Assembly (NCBI RefSeq): GCF_019801145.1
Contig: NZ_JAHVJQ010000004.1
Coordinates: 372,001 to 436,000 of the forward strand
Length of the DNA stretch: 64,000 nt
From: Leisingera aquaemixtae
GTDB taxonomy: Bacteria > Pseudomonadota > Alphaproteobacteria > Rhodobacterales > Rhodobacteraceae
Direction: 5' to 3'
Numbering within the stretch: position 1 is the first letter of the stretch; each line of letters starts with the position of its first letter. This document shows, one piece after another, positions 62,434-64,000 of this stretch. The notes under the pieces are model-generated. The model saw only the letters and a program-made list of their open reading frames with translations. It searched no databases and was not told the DNA's origin. The position numbers were made by a program, and so were the translations under genes.

Positions 62434-62927
62434 GTCCTCTTTTTCCGCGCCAAAGACTTCAGTTCCTTTTTAAATGCTGCAGGCAAAAACGGAGTCAAAA
62501 TGCCGTTAATATTGCCATAAAGAAGAAGCGCAAAGTACGGTGCTGCAAGCAGACTTGACACAGTTGGAAGCAAGACTGAGTCGGATAAGCCTGCGTTATA
62601 TGCATAGTCTAGCCCTGCACAGGTCAGGGGAACCAAGATCGCAATTTCAACTAAAAGCCGGGCTTCGCCAAAAATGGACCCTAGAAAATGGTGGGCTTTG
62701 TAAGCGGCCACCATTAGGTCGGATTTGTAGCAGAAAATCGACGCACAGGTGCAGAGCGCGTACACGGTAAACCACTTTGGACCGTTAGGCTGTGTTTCTA
62801 AGAGGCCGACCGACAAAATATTGGACAGCGAATAGATCAACCCAAAGGCATACAATGGGAATTTTGTCAGTTGGAGAAACCAAGCTTTTCGGATCTCCTT
62901 CTGGCTGACTGCTGGAAAATTTCTCAA
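62430..62927 (-). CDS. Low-GC polytopic membrane protein, unknown function
   Basis: A 165-residue protein with about four hydrophobic helices and a C-terminal Lys/Arg-rich tail (KKELKSLARKKRT). The start is a TTG at 62927, six bases after GGAGA, which decides it. The gene has notably lower GC than its neighbours and is coupled to the MAPEG gene. With MAPEG it lies between odhB and lpdA. Function unknown. Confidence 0.7.
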   Translation of the reverse strand: MRNFPAVSQKEIRKAWFLQLTKFPLYAFGLIYSLSNILSVGLLETQPNGPKWFTVYALCTCASIFCYKSDLMVAAYKAHHFLGSIFGEARLLVEIAILVPLTCAGLDYAYNAGLSDSVLLPTVSSLLAAPYFALLLYGNINGILTPFLPAAFKKELKSLARKKRT

Positions 62928-62985
62928 AACTTATCTCCGCAAAAACGGCCGCCCAGTATACAACCGAGCGGCCCCTTGCTTTAGC

Positions 62986-64000
<1,015 letters not shown>

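Overview
The window is a high-GC, gene-dense chromosomal segment from an alphaproteobacterium. Gene content and protein style fit the Roseobacter group of Rhodobacterales, closest in feel to Leisingera, Phaeobacter or Ruegeria; that placement is recognition, not a database result. Supporting features are an aa3-oxidase subunit IV mini-protein, TIGR02302 and MJ0042 zinc-ribbon proteins, the argH-lipoprotein-lysA order, phbA/phbB, a pyrB-pyrC' operon, ATGA/GTGA stop-start overlaps and AGGAG-type ribosome binding sites. I see no rRNA, tRNA, CRISPR array, prophage or insertion sequence. Almost everything is housekeeping or conserved accessory chromosome.

Layout. 1-3.9 kb: rsmE (5' end missing), a membrane protein, gshA, a YHS protein and a small secreted protein. 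3.9-8.4 kb (minus): a pyrimidine/phospholipid operon, pyrB - two-TM PH-like protein - tail-anchored protein - second two-TM PH-like protein - pyrC' - plsY - small protein. 8.6-11.2 kb: family 4-like uracil-DNA glycosylase, phosphoesterase, LysE exporter, moaB. 11.3-16.2 kb: RND efflux adaptor and pump. 16.1-19.2 kb: NUDIX, lone DsbD alpha-type domain, YqgE, TsaC/Sua5. 19.4-23.5 kb: DmdC-like acyl-CoA dehydrogenase, MBL hydrolase, DUF6173, cytochrome oxidase subunit IV, lipoprotein. 23.7-29.0 kb: azlCD divergent from the molybdenum cofactor operon fdhD-mobA-mobB-moeA, where MoeA carries an extra N-terminal domain. 29.2-38.6 kb: membrane coiled-coil protein, greA, a divergent VOC/soxR pair with a SoxR-box-like site, etfQO, TPR protein, ispE, polyprenyl synthase, DUF2007, TrmN6-like methylase. 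38.9-46.6 kb: DUF465, DMT exporter plus LysR regulator, phbB/phbA with a PhaR-type operator, an EAL protein with a degenerate motif, sterol-desaturase family protein and small partners. 46.7-51.7 kb: low-GC secreted protein, TlpA-like thioredoxin, argH, two small lipoproteins, a structured non-coding gap, lysA. 51.7-59.1 kb: TIGR02302, zinc-ribbon protein, ftsE-ftsX-plsC, second sterol-desaturase family protein. 59.1-64 kb: small proteins, lpdA, MAPEG, membrane protein and odhB (5' end outside the window), i.e. the E2 and E3 ends of a 2-oxoglutarate dehydrogenase locus.

The observations that go beyond routine annotation are: a PyrC that has lost nearly all its metal ligands (a pseudo-dihydroorotase) in an operon with two TM-TM-PH-like proteins; a DUF429-like domain fused to MoeA; a family 4-like uracil-DNA glycosylase missing three of four Fe-S cysteines; a dispersed extragenic repeat (three long copies and two core-only copies); a perfect PhaR-type palindrome on the phbA promoter; a SoxR-box-like site in a 19-bp spacer; and a stem-loop-rich gap upstream of lysA that could be a small RNA. 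I did not find a defence island, biosynthetic cluster or clearly novel multi-gene system, and I do not claim one.
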